A DNA stretch of 64,000 bases from Bremerella sp. JC817 (GTDB lineage: Bacteria; Planctomycetota; Planctomycetia; Pirellulales; Pirellulaceae): positions 898,342 to 962,341 of the forward strand of contig NZ_JBFEFG010000274.1 in assembly GCF_040718835.1 (NCBI RefSeq). The letters run 5' to 3'. Below, piece by piece: positions 17,821 through 28,027 of this stretch. The notes beneath the pieces are model-generated. The model had not been told where the DNA came from. It worked only from the letters and a program-made list of their open reading frames with translations, and did no database searches. The position numbers were made by a program, and so were the translations under genes. Every line of letters starts with the position of its first letter. The first letter of the stretch is position 1.

Positions 17821-18357
17821 ATGAAGACCATACCAACCATTTACACCTGTCACCGCTGCGGCGGTCCAGCGTTTGGCGTCTTCTGTTCTTATGCGTGCTG
17901 GCGAATCGATCGAGGCTTACCCACAACGGACAAACCAACCGACTACGGCGACGCGTTCCGCGAAGCCCACCAGGCCGCACCAAAGATCCACGCAAGCAGG
18001 CGAGCAACGCCTGGCCTGGTCGCGTTGCCTGGTGAGTCGCCACAAGTCGCACCACCACCAGCACCCACAACCGAGCTGCAGCCGGCAACGGAATCGGTTC
18101 AAGGCGACTGGGCCACTTGGATCGATGAGCAATCCCCGCTTTGCATGGCCTGCGGCGACACCGGCCGCAATAGCAAGGGAGGCCCCTGCGTGCCTTGCGT
18201 CAAGAACGGCCGCGTGCCCTCGAGCCTGCCCGCCCCAATCGCGGCGAGAACGATGCCTTTACCAACAACAAAGCCAGCCGAACCATCGCACCAGGTACCA
18301 CGCCTGGCATTCGATCGACAAACCGGCCAGGCGACGCCCCAACTATCCCTTTTTTGA
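17821..18357 (+). CDS. Protein with two Cys clusters
   Basis: 178 residues. Cluster 1 near the N-terminus: CHRCGG and CSYAC. Cluster 2 near residue 100: CMACGDTG and CVPC, which resembles a DnaJ-type CxxCxGxG half. A Pro/Ala-rich linker joins them. ATG at 17821 is chosen (TTAGGA upstream) over an in-frame TTG at 17788. Zinc binding is likely; function unknown. Confidence 0.55.
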   Translation: MKTIPTIYTCHRCGGPAFGVFCSYACWRIDRGLPTTDKPTDYGDAFREAHQAAPKIHASRRATPGLVALPGESPQVAPPPAPTTELQPATESVQGDWATWIDEQSPLCMACGDTGRNSKGGPCVPCVKNGRVPSSLPAPIAARTMPLPTTKPAEPSHQVPRLAFDRQTGQATPQLSLF

Positions 18358-18393
18358 TTTCACTTTTTAGAACTCTCAACGGAAAGACAACCG

Positions 18394-18696
18394 ATGACGA
18401 AGACCCCCAAACTCAGCAAGGCCGATGCGATCCGTAAGCACATGGTCGCGAACCCGAACGCGTCCCCAGGGGCAACGGCTGAAGCCCTGAAGAAGGCTGG
18501 CTATAAGGACGTGACGCCTCAGTATGTCAGCACGATCAAGTCGATGGACCGGCGAAAAGCAAACGGCCCGAAGCAACGCGGCCCGCTCACAGCAGACGAC
18601 CTGCTGCAGACGAAGAAGTTCGCCGAGAGTCTGGGCGGTTTTGAACGTGCTTCGGAAGCGATTGAAATGCTCAGCACCTTTCAAGGCCTACGATAA
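18394..18696 (+). CDS. Putative helix-turn-helix protein (100 aa)
   Basis: The first half (SKADAIRKHMVANPNASPGATAEALKKAG followed by VTPQYVSTIKS) reads as a winged or simple helix-turn-helix of the kind found in small phage regulators. The second half is helical. CAACGGAAAGACAACCG precedes the ATG. Last gene of the island's early cluster before the RHS cargo. Confidence 0.6.
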   Translation: MTKTPKLSKADAIRKHMVANPNASPGATAEALKKAGYKDVTPQYVSTIKSMDRRKANGPKQRGPLTADDLLQTKKFAESLGGFERASEAIEMLSTFQGLR

Positions 18697-19346
18697 TTGA
18701 AGCAACGTGACCTTAATCCCTCTCCGATGATCACGCAGACTTTTTCATATCTCTCTTTTTGAAATCCGCGTAAAGTGACAGGACCGCAATCATGCCGCTT
18801 TAACAGCAACTCATTCCGCGTGCGTCTTAACGCTGAATCTGCGATGTGTTACATCAAGGCCTTTCGACTTGATTTCACCGCAAACGCCCGCCCAGTCCAA
18901 CTTTGGTGAACGTGACAAACCGTGCCCTGGGGCAGCCAATATGGGTGGCATCCTCCTTGCCTGATACGGGCTTGGCAACCTCTTTTCATACGATTCGATT
19001 GCTGGTAACACAAGCGAATCGAACGCTCCTCTACATTGCTGTTTACTTATGCGTAACACTTAATACTGTCCCCCCACATTCTTTCGCAGTATGAGCTGTT
19101 ACACTCTGACACAACACATCTGTCCAGAGAAGAAACATTTTCTAGAGTCTGCGCAATCACCCTCCCCATTCGTGGCGGATACCACCCGAAATACAAACTG
19201 TTGTTCTGTTATTGCGCTTTTCATCAACTTTACGACGACTGCTTGCACTGGTATCTTTGCTGTCAGCCTAGCCAGGAGATGACTCACTGCATCTGATTAG
19301 CCACGGTCCAATAGCCCCTCCCCACTGACCTTGGCAAAGGACTTCC
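18697..19346. other. Gene-free region upstream of RHS1
   Basis: About 650 bases with no supported gene and a lower GC content than the genes on either side. It probably holds the RHS1 promoter and the boundary between island genes and the RHS cargo. Confidence 0.4.
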
Positions 19347-22300
19347 ATGTCACTTCGCGAACTGCTTTCTTCTTTAGGCCGATTGAGCAAGAGTCCTTTC
19401 AAAAAAAAATCGACATGTAAGCGAGGCAGTCCAGCAACTGCTTTCTTCGAGTCGCTTGAGACTAGGTGCCTGCTTGACGGCTTATCACTTTCTGCTGATC
19501 TGATCGCAATCACTGAAGGTCATGGGGCCGATACATTAGAAATCACAATATCAGACAATCTCTACGATCATGAATGGTACGATTACTACATATACTTTGA
19601 AGTATCCGGAGACACTTCACGAATCGACATGGACGATGCCTACAGCACGTTCGATGTTGAGTACGATGCCAGTTCTGGGCTGTATCGCACCTATGGAGTA
19701 ATGGTTGACGCGACTGAAGAAGAAGTGATCTACATCCCTCTACTTGACAACTGGACCCAAGAGGGAACAGGCGAGTTAACTTTTACTCTTGCACCCGATC
19801 CCTATCTTCCTGGATCCTACGTCATTGACTCAGTAGATGCGTCGATATCTATCCCCGTGTACGATGATGAATATACGGCAACTTTTGCAGACAAGACGAG
19901 CTCGAATCAGACTGGCACAACGCACGATGTGCCATTTACCTCGTGTGGATGCGACGACAACATTTTAATCGTCCAGCCTGGCAAGGTCGTACTTTCGTTT
20001 ACGGCGACAATTGCCCCAGAAATGTATGGGACAGACAACCTGACCGTAAGTGGTAATATTGGAGGAAAGAGCTTCACACAAACTCATCATTTCGGTCGAT
20101 TTCCCGAAACCACAGAGCCGACAAAAGTTGTATTTACTTTCACATTCGACCGTAGTGAATTTGGCGATCCTACGTTTACTGAATACTCGGCAATTCTGAC
20201 ATCAACTCCCTCTGGATCACCCGCAAAATATCATTTAAACGGCGGCCCATACGAAGTTTCAGGAAGCATATTTATCGGCGACGCGTACAGCGTCAAGGTC
20301 GACTCCGTGCCTTATTTGAACGTGGGCACAAATGGCGTCATGGCAGAAAGCCATAACCAAGGAGATTTCTTTGCCAATGTTGGTGGCGGTAGCTATATCT
20401 CGGCAAAAGGAACCTTTGCAAGCTTAACGTCTACGGGAAGTGGATACGAACTTGTTGACAAGGATGGTTCCGTTACAACATTTGACAGCAATGGATATGC
20501 CCTTGAAACTACGGACACGAAAGGACGCACAACAACATACAGTTATACTACGATTGGCTCAAAGAAGCTCATTTCCTCAATTGTCCGACCTTTAAGCACA
20601 AGCACTTTCAGCTATTCGGGAGGCAAACTAGTTAGTGCATCGAACACCACAGGTGCCTGGGTCAGCCTGACATATAGCGGTGATCTTTTAACGTCTGCAA
20701 CTGGAACCGACCCGGATGGAGCTGGCGCACTAGCTGCCCCGTTGACAACCTATTCGTACAATCCCAATGACAGCCTGGCCTCCAAGACTGTTAATGGCTT
20801 AACAACCACTTACACCTACGACTCGACCGGACGCCTAGCGTCAATTGAGTTGCCGGGTGGTCTCAGGAACGAATACATTTCCCCGGAACAGGCGGCCGTT
20901 TCCGGCGAAGATTCTATCGAAACGGTGACCGATCACCGTGGCATTTCGAAGCAGTACGAGTACGACATACTCGGTAACGTGACACGCGAAATCGATCCTC
21001 TCGGCAACGAGACCATCTACATCCGTGACCCGGACGGCCTGCTGCTCAAGAAGATTCTCCCAGACCCCGATGGTGCCGGTCCTTCGGAATCACCGATTTA
21101 CGAGTACACCTACGACTCGCGTGGTAATAGGTTAACAGAGACCTTGCCCGACGAGTCCGTGCGAACGTGGGTTTATCATGCGACCTGGAATCAGCCGATC
21201 CAGTACACCGATGCGGAAGGGAACATCACGACTTGGACGTACGACTCGACGTACGAGTTGATGCTTACCGAGACGAAGGTGATCGGGCTGATCGATGATG
21301 GGGTGAATCTGGAGACGGATGATCTCACGACTACTTACGCCTACACCGATGCTCCGTTCTGGGTGACCGATCCGCCGCGAGGGATGGTTGAGTCGGTGAC
21401 TGCCGCTGATGGAGTGGTGACGGAGTACGTTTACGACGCGAATGGTCGCCGCACTTCGACCACTTACGCGGTGGGTACGGCGAATGAAGCTTCGACTTCG
21501 ACGACATACGACTCGGACGGGAACGTCCTCACGCAGACTGACGAGCTAGGCAACACGACAACCTACACCTACGACGACCTCGGTCGGCAGCTGACAATCA
21601 CTTCGGCCGATCCCGACGGAGCCGGTCCGCTGTCGGCGACGGTGACTACGTACACCTACAACAGCCTGGGCAAGAAGGCGACCGAGTCGATCAACGGCCG
21701 CACGACTACCTATGCCTACGATGCGTACGGGCGACTCAGCTCTGTCACCGAGGAAGATCCGGATGACACCGGCCCGCTCAGCGCCCCGGTCACCTCGTAC
21801 ACCTACGATTCCGATGGGAATCAACTAACGGTGACCGATCCCCTGGGCAACGTCACCACCAACACCTACACCAGTGGCAAGTTGACTTCCGTCACCCAGG
21901 CCGACCCTGACGGGGCTGGCCCGCTGTCCGCTCCCGTTACGTCTTACACCTACGACGACGCAGGCCGCGTTCTGACGGTGACTGATCCGCTCGGTCGCGT
22001 TACGACCTATACGTACGATAATCTGGGGCGGCAGATCTCGGTCACCATGCCAGACCCCGACGGTGTCGGAGCACTGGAGTCGCTGGTCAGCACCATCACG
22101 TACGACCTCTTCGGACGAGTAGCCAGCAGGACGAACTTCGATGGCACAATCGTCAGTTACACCTACGACTCCGAAGGGAACAAGCTGACCGAAACGACCG
22201 AGCTTGGCACGACCACCTATACCTACGACGAACTCAATCGCGTCGAAACTATCACGACGGCCGACCCGGATGGTGCGGGTGCCCTCATCGCGTTGGTGAC

Positions 22301-25300
22301 GACCTATTCGTACACAGCTTCCGGCCAAGTCGCTTCGATCACAACGCCGAAGGGGACCACGTCGTATACCTACGACAACCGTCGTCGCCGGACGAGTACT
22401 ACCTTGCCAGATCCAGATGGAGCCGGTGGAGCGAGTGCCCCGGTTAGCAGCACCACCTATGACGATGCTGGTAACGTGCTGACTGAAACCGATGCCCTCG
22501 GCAACGTGACCGCCTATGAGTACGACGCATTGAACCGAGTCGTAAAGATCACTTCGCCTGATCCGGACGGAGTCGGTGCACTCACTTCGCCGGAGACGTT
22601 GTACGCTTACGACGAATTCGGTCAGCAGGTCAGCATGACTGATCCTAACGGCGGCGTGACGACCTACGAATACGACGACCTGGGCCGTCAAACGAAGGTC
22701 ATTTATGCCGATCCGGACGGTGCCGGGGCGTTGACGTCGCCAGAGGTGTCGTACGAGTACGACGCCGCGAGTCAGCTAGTCAGCATGACCGACGAACTGG
22801 GGAACGAGACGACGTACCAGTACGACAACCTCGGTCGCCAGGTGAAGGTGACGCTGCCTGATCCCGACGGCGTGGGAGCGTTGACCGCCCCTGAGACCAC
22901 CTACATCTACGATGCCGCAGGCCAACTGCTCAGTACGACCGATCCGCTCGGCCGCACGACCAGTTACACTTACGACAATATGGGGCGTCAGCTGACAGTG
23001 CCCCTGCCCGATCCCGACGGTGCCGGGGCACTCACCGCGCCGGTGACCACTTATACCTACAATGCCGACGGGCAACTGGCGAGTGTGACCGATGCCGCTT
23101 CGCAGGTGGTCAGCTACACCTATAATGCCGCTGGCCAAGTCGCCACGATGACCGATCCGACGGGCACCACCATCTACACGTACGACGCCCTCGGACGCCA
23201 GGTATCGATCACCGAACCTGATCCCGACGGGGCCGGGCCTCTCTCGGCACCGACCACCACCTACGCCTACGACAATGAGGGAGACATGGTCAGCATGACC
23301 ACCCTCGATGGTACTGCTTCGTATGAGTACGACGATCTGGGTCGCCTCACCAAGATGACGATGCCTGATCCCGACAGTGTGGGCAGTGGGTTGGCAGCCT
23401 GGACTGTTTATACGTACGACGCTGTCGGTCGCACGTTGACGGAAACGAATCGTCTCGGCAATTCGACCAGCTATGCGTACGACAACCTCGGTCGTCTGAT
23501 TAAAAAGACCGATGCCGAAGGCGGTGAAACGGAGTACACCTATGACGCGAATGGTAACCGCCTGACGTTGACCGATCCCGAAGAGAACACGACGACCTGG
23601 ACGTATGACAAACTCAACCGGATGCTCACCAACACGAACGAGCTGAATGATACGCGGAGTTACGAGTATGATGCTGCTGGGAACGTGGCAGAGTACACCG
23701 ATCGCAACGGCCGCGTGACCGCTTATGAATACGACCACCTGCAGCGTCGCACTGCCGAAAAATGGATGGACGGGGCAACCGTTGTCGAAACGCTCAGCTA
23801 CTCGTACGACGCCGCATCGCAACTAACCGAAGCGAGCGATTCGCAGGCAACTTACACGTTTACCTACGATAATCTTGGTCGCAACACGAGCACCAAGCAC
23901 GACCTGGCCGCTCTTGGCTTCGATGTGATGATCGACGAAGCGTACGACGCCCTCGGCCGCCGCACGAGCCTTGCCGCCGAGATCGACGGCACCGACGACC
24001 TGATAAACAACTACGCTTACGATTACTACAACCGCATGACCCAGGTCACCCAAAGTGCTCAGGTCGGCGGAAACGCAGTCGCCGAGAAGCGAGTCGACTT
24101 CGCCTACGATGCCGAAGACGAGGGACTGTTCACCTCGATCGCTCGCTACGCCGACCTAGCCGGGATGGACTTGGTCGCCACAACCACCTACGGCTACGAC
24201 AACGCCGATCAGATTACCAGCATCACCCACACCGACGGCAGTTCCAGCACGCTGGCCGGGTACACCTACGCCTACGACGAAGGCAATCGCCTGACCGCGT
24301 TCTCGGTCTATGGCTACTCCGCCGAAGATGCCGACTACGGCTACGACGACACCGACCAGCTGACCGGAGCCGACCGCACCGGCACGACCGACGACGAGTT
24401 GTACACCTACGACGAAAACGGCAACCGGACCGGCGGCGGGTACAGCACCGGCGACAACAATCAGCTTCTGTCGGACGGGACGTTCAACTTCACGTACGAC
24501 GACGAAGGAAACCTGACCCAACGGACCAGCATCGCCGACGGCAGTTACACCGTTTACGAGTACGACTACCGCAACCGCCTGGTCAGTGTGACCGACTACA
24601 ACGCTTCTGACGTCAAGCAGCAGAAGATGGAGTATGCCTACGACTTCGCGAACCGCCTGATCGGGCGTGAGCTTGACTCCAACGGCGACGGCACTGTCGA
24701 CGAGTCCGGCACCTTCATCTACGACAGCAACCAGATCCTACTGCAACTGGACGATAGTGGCGATGTCGAGCACCGCGTGCTATGGGGACCAAGTGTCGAT
24801 CAGTTTCTGGCCGATGAGAACTCCAGCGGTGACACGCTGTGGGCGCTGACCGATCACCTGAACACGGTCCACGACTGGATCGAATACAACGACGCAACCG
24901 ACACCACCAGCGTCGTCAACCACATCGCCTACGACAGCTTTGGAAACGTATTGAGCGAAACCAACAGTTCGCTCGACGACCTAGGCCTCGGCTACACCGC
25001 CCGCTACTTCGACGAAGCCACCGGCCTGCAGTACAACACCAACCGCTGGTACATCGCCGAGCTTGGCAGGTGGATGAGTCAGGACCCAATTGAGTTTGAG
25101 GCGGGAGATGAGAATCTTTATCGGTATGTTGGAAATGACGCAACTCTGCGGATCGATCCGAGTGGTCTTCAAGATGATCTAGTGCGTCTTCCTATGCCGC
25201 CAGAGGAGCCTACGGATCGTCCGAAAAGACTTCCTCCAGTTCAACCTGTGCAGGTAAACCCGGGACTCCTGCCTTCTGCCATAGGCCTTCCAATCAACTT

Positions 25301-26123
25301 GTATCATCAGATTCCGAGTGGAGAATCGATTGCGTCTTACGCCGAAAAGGCTTTTCGAGCAATTGCTGCTGAGAACTTCGGCACGCTTGCTGGAAAGGGA
25401 TTCGATATAGATGGATTCAAGGCGGCCATCTCGGAAGGGAAAGGCAAGCTACTAAATCCACTTCAGACCATTTCAAATGAATTTGAAACTCATCGCAAGA
25501 GAATTACGACGGCTATTGAAACCCGATTCGCAAACCTAGAGCAATCCATAAAAGATGATTGGGAGAAACTCATCAACCCACAAATTCCTCTCAAGGGCAG
25601 CCTCCCTTGGCCAGGAGGTGGTCTTGATCTCAGTGGGCAATTGAACGATTTTGGGTTGACGTGGGAAGCCGACATTAGTTACCAGATTAAGAATGGCCTC
25701 TGTGAGGGCACGGTCAATGCCACGTTTAGTGGCAGAGATGGCAACTTGAATAAAGATTGGAAAATCAACGCGAAGTTCGACAGTGTGGTTGGCACTACTG
25801 TAATTGCCAGCAGTTTGGAGGTGGATGCTGCAGGGGCAAAAGGAAGTTTAGCTACTGCGGGAGGTAATTATACGGCCTCTAACTTCGCTATGAAAATTTC
25901 CGGCGACTACCGAATTGGCGGAAAGTTCAAAGTTGGAGGCGGTGGCTTCGTGCGAACTAATTACAACAACTGGACGGTCAGCGCTGGAGTTGCCGGGGGA
26001 TTGTTGAACGACGGCGGCGAAATGCTAGTAGTGATTGGTGGAGCAACTGCAGGCGGCTCTAATTTCAATTTTAGTCTAACCTCAACAAGTCAACTGCAAG
26101 CCACCGGAGAAGTCAAATGGTAA
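19347..26123 (+). CDS. Giant RHS/YD-repeat surface protein (RHS1)
   Basis: 2258 residues. A basic N-terminus leads to LETRCLLDG (residues 37-45), the planctomycete LEPR-type export or sorting signal. Beta-rich domains with a Calx-beta flavour follow to about 330. From about 345 to 1880 there are dozens of YD repeats (the [10 protein letters not shown] type, many with PDPDGAGPL linkers). An RHS-associated core ends at about 1940 (GLQYNTNRWYIAELGRWMSQDPIEF through DPSGL). After DPSGL comes a unique 318-residue tip, rich in Gly and beta strands from residue 2080 on, with no toxin motif recognised. Known RHS proteins form a shell around a C-terminal effector. The downstream TPR gene overlaps the stop by 7 bases. 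Residues ~540-1715 are nearly identical to RHS2. Confidence 0.9.
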   Translation: MSLRELLSSLGRLSKSPFKKKSTCKRGSPATAFFESLETRCLLDGLSLSADLIAITEGHGADTLEITISDNLYDHEWYDYYIYFEVSGDTSRIDMDDAYSTFDVEYDASSGLYRTYGVMVDATEEEVIYIPLLDNWTQEGTGELTFTLAPDPYLPGSYVIDSVDASISIPVYDDEYTATFADKTSSNQTGTTHDVPFTSCGCDDNILIVQPGKVVLSFTATIAPEMYGTDNLTVSGNIGGKSFTQTHHFGRFPETTEPTKVVFTFTFDRSEFGDPTFTEYSAILTSTPSGSPAKYHLNGGPYEVSGSIFIGDAYSVKVDSVPYLNVGTNGVMAESHNQGDFFANVGGGSYISAKGTFASLTSTGSGYELVDKDGSVTTFDSNGYALETTDTKGRTTTYSYTTIGSKKLISSIVRPLSTSTFSYSGGKLVSASNTTGAWVSLTYSGDLLTSATGTDPDGAGALAAPLTTYSYNPNDSLASKTVNGLTTTYTYDSTGRLASIELPGGLRNEYISPEQAAVSGEDSIETVTDHRGISKQYEYDILGNVTREIDPLGNETIYIRDPDGLLLKKILPDPDGAGPSESPIYEYTYDSRGNRLTETLPDESVRTWVYHATWNQPIQYTDAEGNITTWTYDSTYELMLTETKVIGLIDDGVNLETDDLTTTYAYTDAPFWVTDPPRGMVESVTAADGVVTEYVYDANGRRTSTTYAVGTANEASTSTTYDSDGNVLTQTDELGNTTTYTYDDLGRQLTITSADPDGAGPLSATVTTYTYNSLGKKATESINGRTTTYAYDAYGRLSSVTEEDPDDTGPLSAPVTSYTYDSDGNQLTVTDPLGNVTTNTYTSGKLTSVTQADPDGAGPLSAPVTSYTYDDAGRVLTVTDPLGRVTTYTYDNLGRQISVTMPDPDGVGALESLVSTITYDLFGRVASRTNFDGTIVSYTYDSEGNKLTETTELGTTTYTYDELNRVETITTADPDGAGALIALVTTYSYTASGQVASITTPKGTTSYTYDNRRRRTSTTLPDPDGAGGASAPVSSTTYDDAGNVLTETDALGNVTAYEYDALNRVVKITSPDPDGVGALTSPETLYAYDEFGQQVSMTDPNGGVTTYEYDDLGRQTKVIYADPDGAGALTSPEVSYEYDAASQLVSMTDELGNETTYQYDNLGRQVKVTLPDPDGVGALTAPETTYIYDAAGQLLSTTDPLGRTTSYTYDNMGRQLTVPLPDPDGAGALTAPVTTYTYNADGQLASVTDAASQVVSYTYNAAGQVATMTDPTGTTIYTYDALGRQVSITEPDPDGAGPLSAPTTTYAYDNEGDMVSMTTLDGTASYEYDDLGRLTKMTMPDPDSVGSGLAAWTVYTYDAVGRTLTETNRLGNSTSYAYDNLGRLIKKTDAEGGETEYTYDANGNRLTLTDPEENTTTWTYDKLNRMLTNTNELNDTRSYEYDAAGNVAEYTDRNGRVTAYEYDHLQRRTAEKWMDGATVVETLSYSYDAASQLTEASDSQATYTFTYDNLGRNTSTKHDLAALGFDVMIDEAYDALGRRTSLAAEIDGTDDLINNYAYDYYNRMTQVTQSAQVGGNAVAEKRVDFAYDAEDEGLFTSIARYADLAGMDLVATTTYGYDNADQITSITHTDGSSSTLAGYTYAYDEGNRLTAFSVYGYSAEDADYGYDDTDQLTGADRTGTTDDELYTYDENGNRTGGGYSTGDNNQLLSDGTFNFTYDDEGNLTQRTSIADGSYTVYEYDYRNRLVSVTDYNASDVKQQKMEYAYDFANRLIGRELDSNGDGTVDESGTFIYDSNQILLQLDDSGDVEHRVLWGPSVDQFLADENSSGDTLWALTDHLNTVHDWIEYNDATDTTSVVNHIAYDSFGNVLSETNSSLDDLGLGYTARYFDEATGLQYNTNRWYIAELGRWMSQDPIEFEAGDENLYRYVGNDATLRIDPSGLQDDLVRLPMPPEEPTDRPKRLPPVQPVQVNPGLLPSAIGLPINLYHQIPSGESIASYAEKAFRAIAAENFGTLAGKGFDIDGFKAAISEGKGKLLNPLQTISNEFETHRKRITTAIETRFANLEQSIKDDWEKLINPQIPLKGSLPWPGGGLDLSGQLNDFGLTWEADISYQIKNGLCEGTVNATFSGRDGNLNKDWKINAKFDSVVGTTVIASSLEVDAAGAKGSLATAGGNYTASNFAMKISGDYRIGGKFKVGGGGFVRTNYNNWTVSAGVAGGLLNDGGEMLVVIGGATAGGSNFNFSLTSTSQLQATGEVKW
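20970..24515. repeat. RHS core, left copy of long inverted repeat
   Basis: This ~3.5-kb segment of RHS1 is nearly the reverse complement of 58675-62225 in RHS2, with scattered single-base differences. Similarity fades upstream at the [13 protein letters not shown] segment and ends abruptly after [10 protein letters not shown](F/Y)TYDDEGN. Boundaries were read by eye and are approximate. Confidence 0.85.
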
Positions 26124-27157
26124 CTAATTCCCTCACTTCCTTGATCTTGCTCACAATTCCAACGCTGCTGTGGTCGCTGGCCAGCGAGGGCAGGGCTCAG
26201 ACGCTTCAATCGCAGTTGGAAGGAGTTGTCGCGACGGCTGAGGAAGCCGCAAATCGTTGTGATTTCAAAGCCGAGTTAGAACTGATCCTGACGCTCCGAG
26301 AATTGAACAATCGGCTGCCAGCAGAGCTTTCAACGATCTCCGACGAGCATATTGCCTTTGTTTTGAGTGATCTGCAGAAGGCGGTTAGCTTCTCCGAAGA
26401 AGAGATGGAACTTGCCCGCGCACGCCAGGCAGCCAGGATGGCGGCATTTCAATTTTTTCGGCAGAGACAGCCTGAGGAAGGGCAGCGGAAGTTCCTGGAA
26501 GCTATCGACTACTCTACGCGTGTCTTCGGAGAACGTTCTTATCACACCATCGAATTGCAGTCTTCCCTGGCGAATGAGATGCTGCTTCACGGTTCCAAAT
26601 TGGAAGAGGCAATTCAACTCGCCCACCAGGTACGCGACACGCTCGAAGAAGACCAGCAGCAAAAGTGCTTTGTCTTCTGCCAGATTAACCAGACCCTCTA
26701 CGCTTTGTACGTCGAAACCAAAGCATTCCATAAAGCGATGCCCTACGGCAACATCGCGCTTCGCGAGCTCGAAGCCGTTCACTCGAAGAAGAGCACACGC
26801 TATCTCACGATCCAAGGATCAATGGCTGCCGTGTTGAATCAAGATCAGCGACCGGACCTTGCGTTGGTTCATGCCCAGACAGGGCTCAACACAGGATACA
26901 TACCTGACGGATCCGACGTGAAGTACTACCTGCGGCTGCTTCGAGAATATGCCCGCGCCAAACGCGCCCTTGGCGACTTCGAGCGTGTTCCCGAGGCATA
27001 CCAAGAGATGCTACGCATTGCGAAGTCTTATCCAACTTACCCCAAAAATGCGCTCATTGAACATCTACGCGAATACCAAACCGCCCTGAAAGAAATGGGC
27101 GACGAAGAGGGCCAGCGCAGCGTTGAAGCAGAGATCGAGGAACGGCTGCAGCGGTAA
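26117..27157 (+). CDS. Exported TPR protein coupled to RHS1
   Basis: 346 residues. A signal peptide (about 1-28, LILLTIPTLLWSLASEGRAQ) is followed by an all-helical protein with TPR-like repeats (residues 30-340). The ATG lies inside the RHS1 stop region, giving a 7-base overlap and probable translational coupling. In RHS loci this position is usually occupied by an immunity protein or chaperone for the C-terminal tip; an exported TPR protein would suit a periplasmic partner. That role is inferred from position only. Confidence 0.8.
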   Translation: MVTNSLTSLILLTIPTLLWSLASEGRAQTLQSQLEGVVATAEEAANRCDFKAELELILTLRELNNRLPAELSTISDEHIAFVLSDLQKAVSFSEEEMELARARQAARMAAFQFFRQRQPEEGQRKFLEAIDYSTRVFGERSYHTIELQSSLANEMLLHGSKLEEAIQLAHQVRDTLEEDQQQKCFVFCQINQTLYALYVETKAFHKAMPYGNIALRELEAVHSKKSTRYLTIQGSMAAVLNQDQRPDLALVHAQTGLNTGYIPDGSDVKYYLRLLREYARAKRALGDFERVPEAYQEMLRIAKSYPTYPKNALIEHLREYQTALKEMGDEEGQRSVEAEIEERLQR

Positions 27158-27503
27158 AGATCGCGCGAGTGGCACCGACTTCGCTCAGGTTAAATTGCCA
27201 AGTGAAAAGCAGGTCATGACAGTTCAGTAGTGGATTTTACCGTAGAGTTGCAACTATCTCCTCCCCGGGGTTAGGTTCTTCCTGCGATCTATTTGCTTAT
27301 GCCCCGACGGGAACGGTCGAAAATTGGCACTTTGTTTCTTTCTGTGTCCGGCCGACCTGGCGGCAAGCGAGGCAAGCCGCGTAGTTCTGGGCAACATCCG
27401 AGCCAGCGAATTACAGAATTCATCGCACTTTTCACCAGGAAACATCTGGACGCATCTACAGTTTGGTGCCTATCTTAGTGGGCGTCATTGATAGGGGCAG
27501 CCT
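27158..27503. other. Gene-free stretch after RHS1 locus
   Basis: Contains one copy of the inverted repeat shared with 35271-35361. No supported gene. Confidence 0.5.
27273..27353. repeat. ~80-bp repeat, left copy (inverted at 35271)
   Basis: Two conserved blocks, CCCCGGGGTTAGGTTCTTCC (27273-27292) and a 52-base block beginning CCCCGACGGGAACGGTCG (27302-27353). Both recur on the opposite strand at 35271-35361, separated there by a different spacer. The pair flanks the terminase/portal part of the island. Confidence 0.8.
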
Positions 27504-27692
27504 ATGAAAATCGAGCTGGGCTTGCGGGAATCGGTCGTGGTTCTCGGCAAGCGAATTGTGAATGACACGGGGCGAAAGATTGCCCTGGTCATCCTGGACG
27601 AACCAGGGGATAAGGTCCAAGTCGACCGCAATCCATTTCCGAAAAAGAACCAACGGGCACCGGTTCACGTACCGAAGCCCACCGCGATCTAA
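27504..27692 (+). CDS. Hypothetical protein (62 aa)
   Basis: Unrecognised small basic protein (MKIELGLRESVVVLGKRIVN start, Pro-rich end). AGGGG lies 7-10 bases before the ATG. First gene of the second island gene cluster, with a terminator 60 bases downstream. Confidence 0.5.
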   Translation: MKIELGLRESVVVLGKRIVNDTGRKIALVILDEPGDKVQVDRNPFPKKNQRAPVHVPKPTAI

Positions 27693-27752
27693 GCAGATCC
27701 GGACAACCACACCAGCGGCCTCGGCCGCAAGCTGGCACCGTAACCACACAAC

Positions 27753-27798
27753 GCCGGCCGCGACTTCCAACGATGGAAGATGCGGCCGGCTTTTTTTG
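27753..27798 (+). terminator. Rho-independent terminator
   Basis: Perfect 9-bp stem GCCGGCCGC/GCGGCCGGC followed by seven T residues. A weaker inner CTTCCA/TGGAAG pairing extends it. Confidence 0.85.
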
Positions 27799-27811
27799 TT
27801 GATTCACCCGG

Positions 27812-28015
27812 GTGAAGGATCGCCCAAGCAGAGCGGCGAAGGAATCGCCAAAGCCTGAAGCCTGGTATTGGGGGCAGTACCAGGCCCAGGTCCGGAAGGA
27901 AGCCAGGATGGCGCTAGGTGCATGGATGCACCCCTTCCGTTTTTTCATGCAACGCTGCCGCGTCGAAGTAATGGCAGACGTTGGGGGCAAGGCAGGCGAG
28001 GAATCGACTCAGTAA
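27812..28015 (+). CDS. Possible small protein (67 aa)
   Basis: Open frame from GTG at 27812, immediately after a terminator, ending 12 bases before the next gene. It is Trp- and Arg-rich (EAWYWGQYQAQVRKEARMAL). No strong ribosome site, so it may be spurious. Confidence 0.35.
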   Translation: MKDRPSRAAKESPKPEAWYWGQYQAQVRKEARMALGAWMHPFRFFMQRCRVEVMADVGGKAGEESTQ

Positions 28016-28027
28016 AAGGGGGCAAGG

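Noticed and set aside
21546..24521. Several long open frames on the minus strand inside RHS1, rich in V, G, R and I
   Set aside because: They are antisense to the YD-repeat codons and repeat with the same period; RHS1 itself has signal, repeat and core domains in the other frame.
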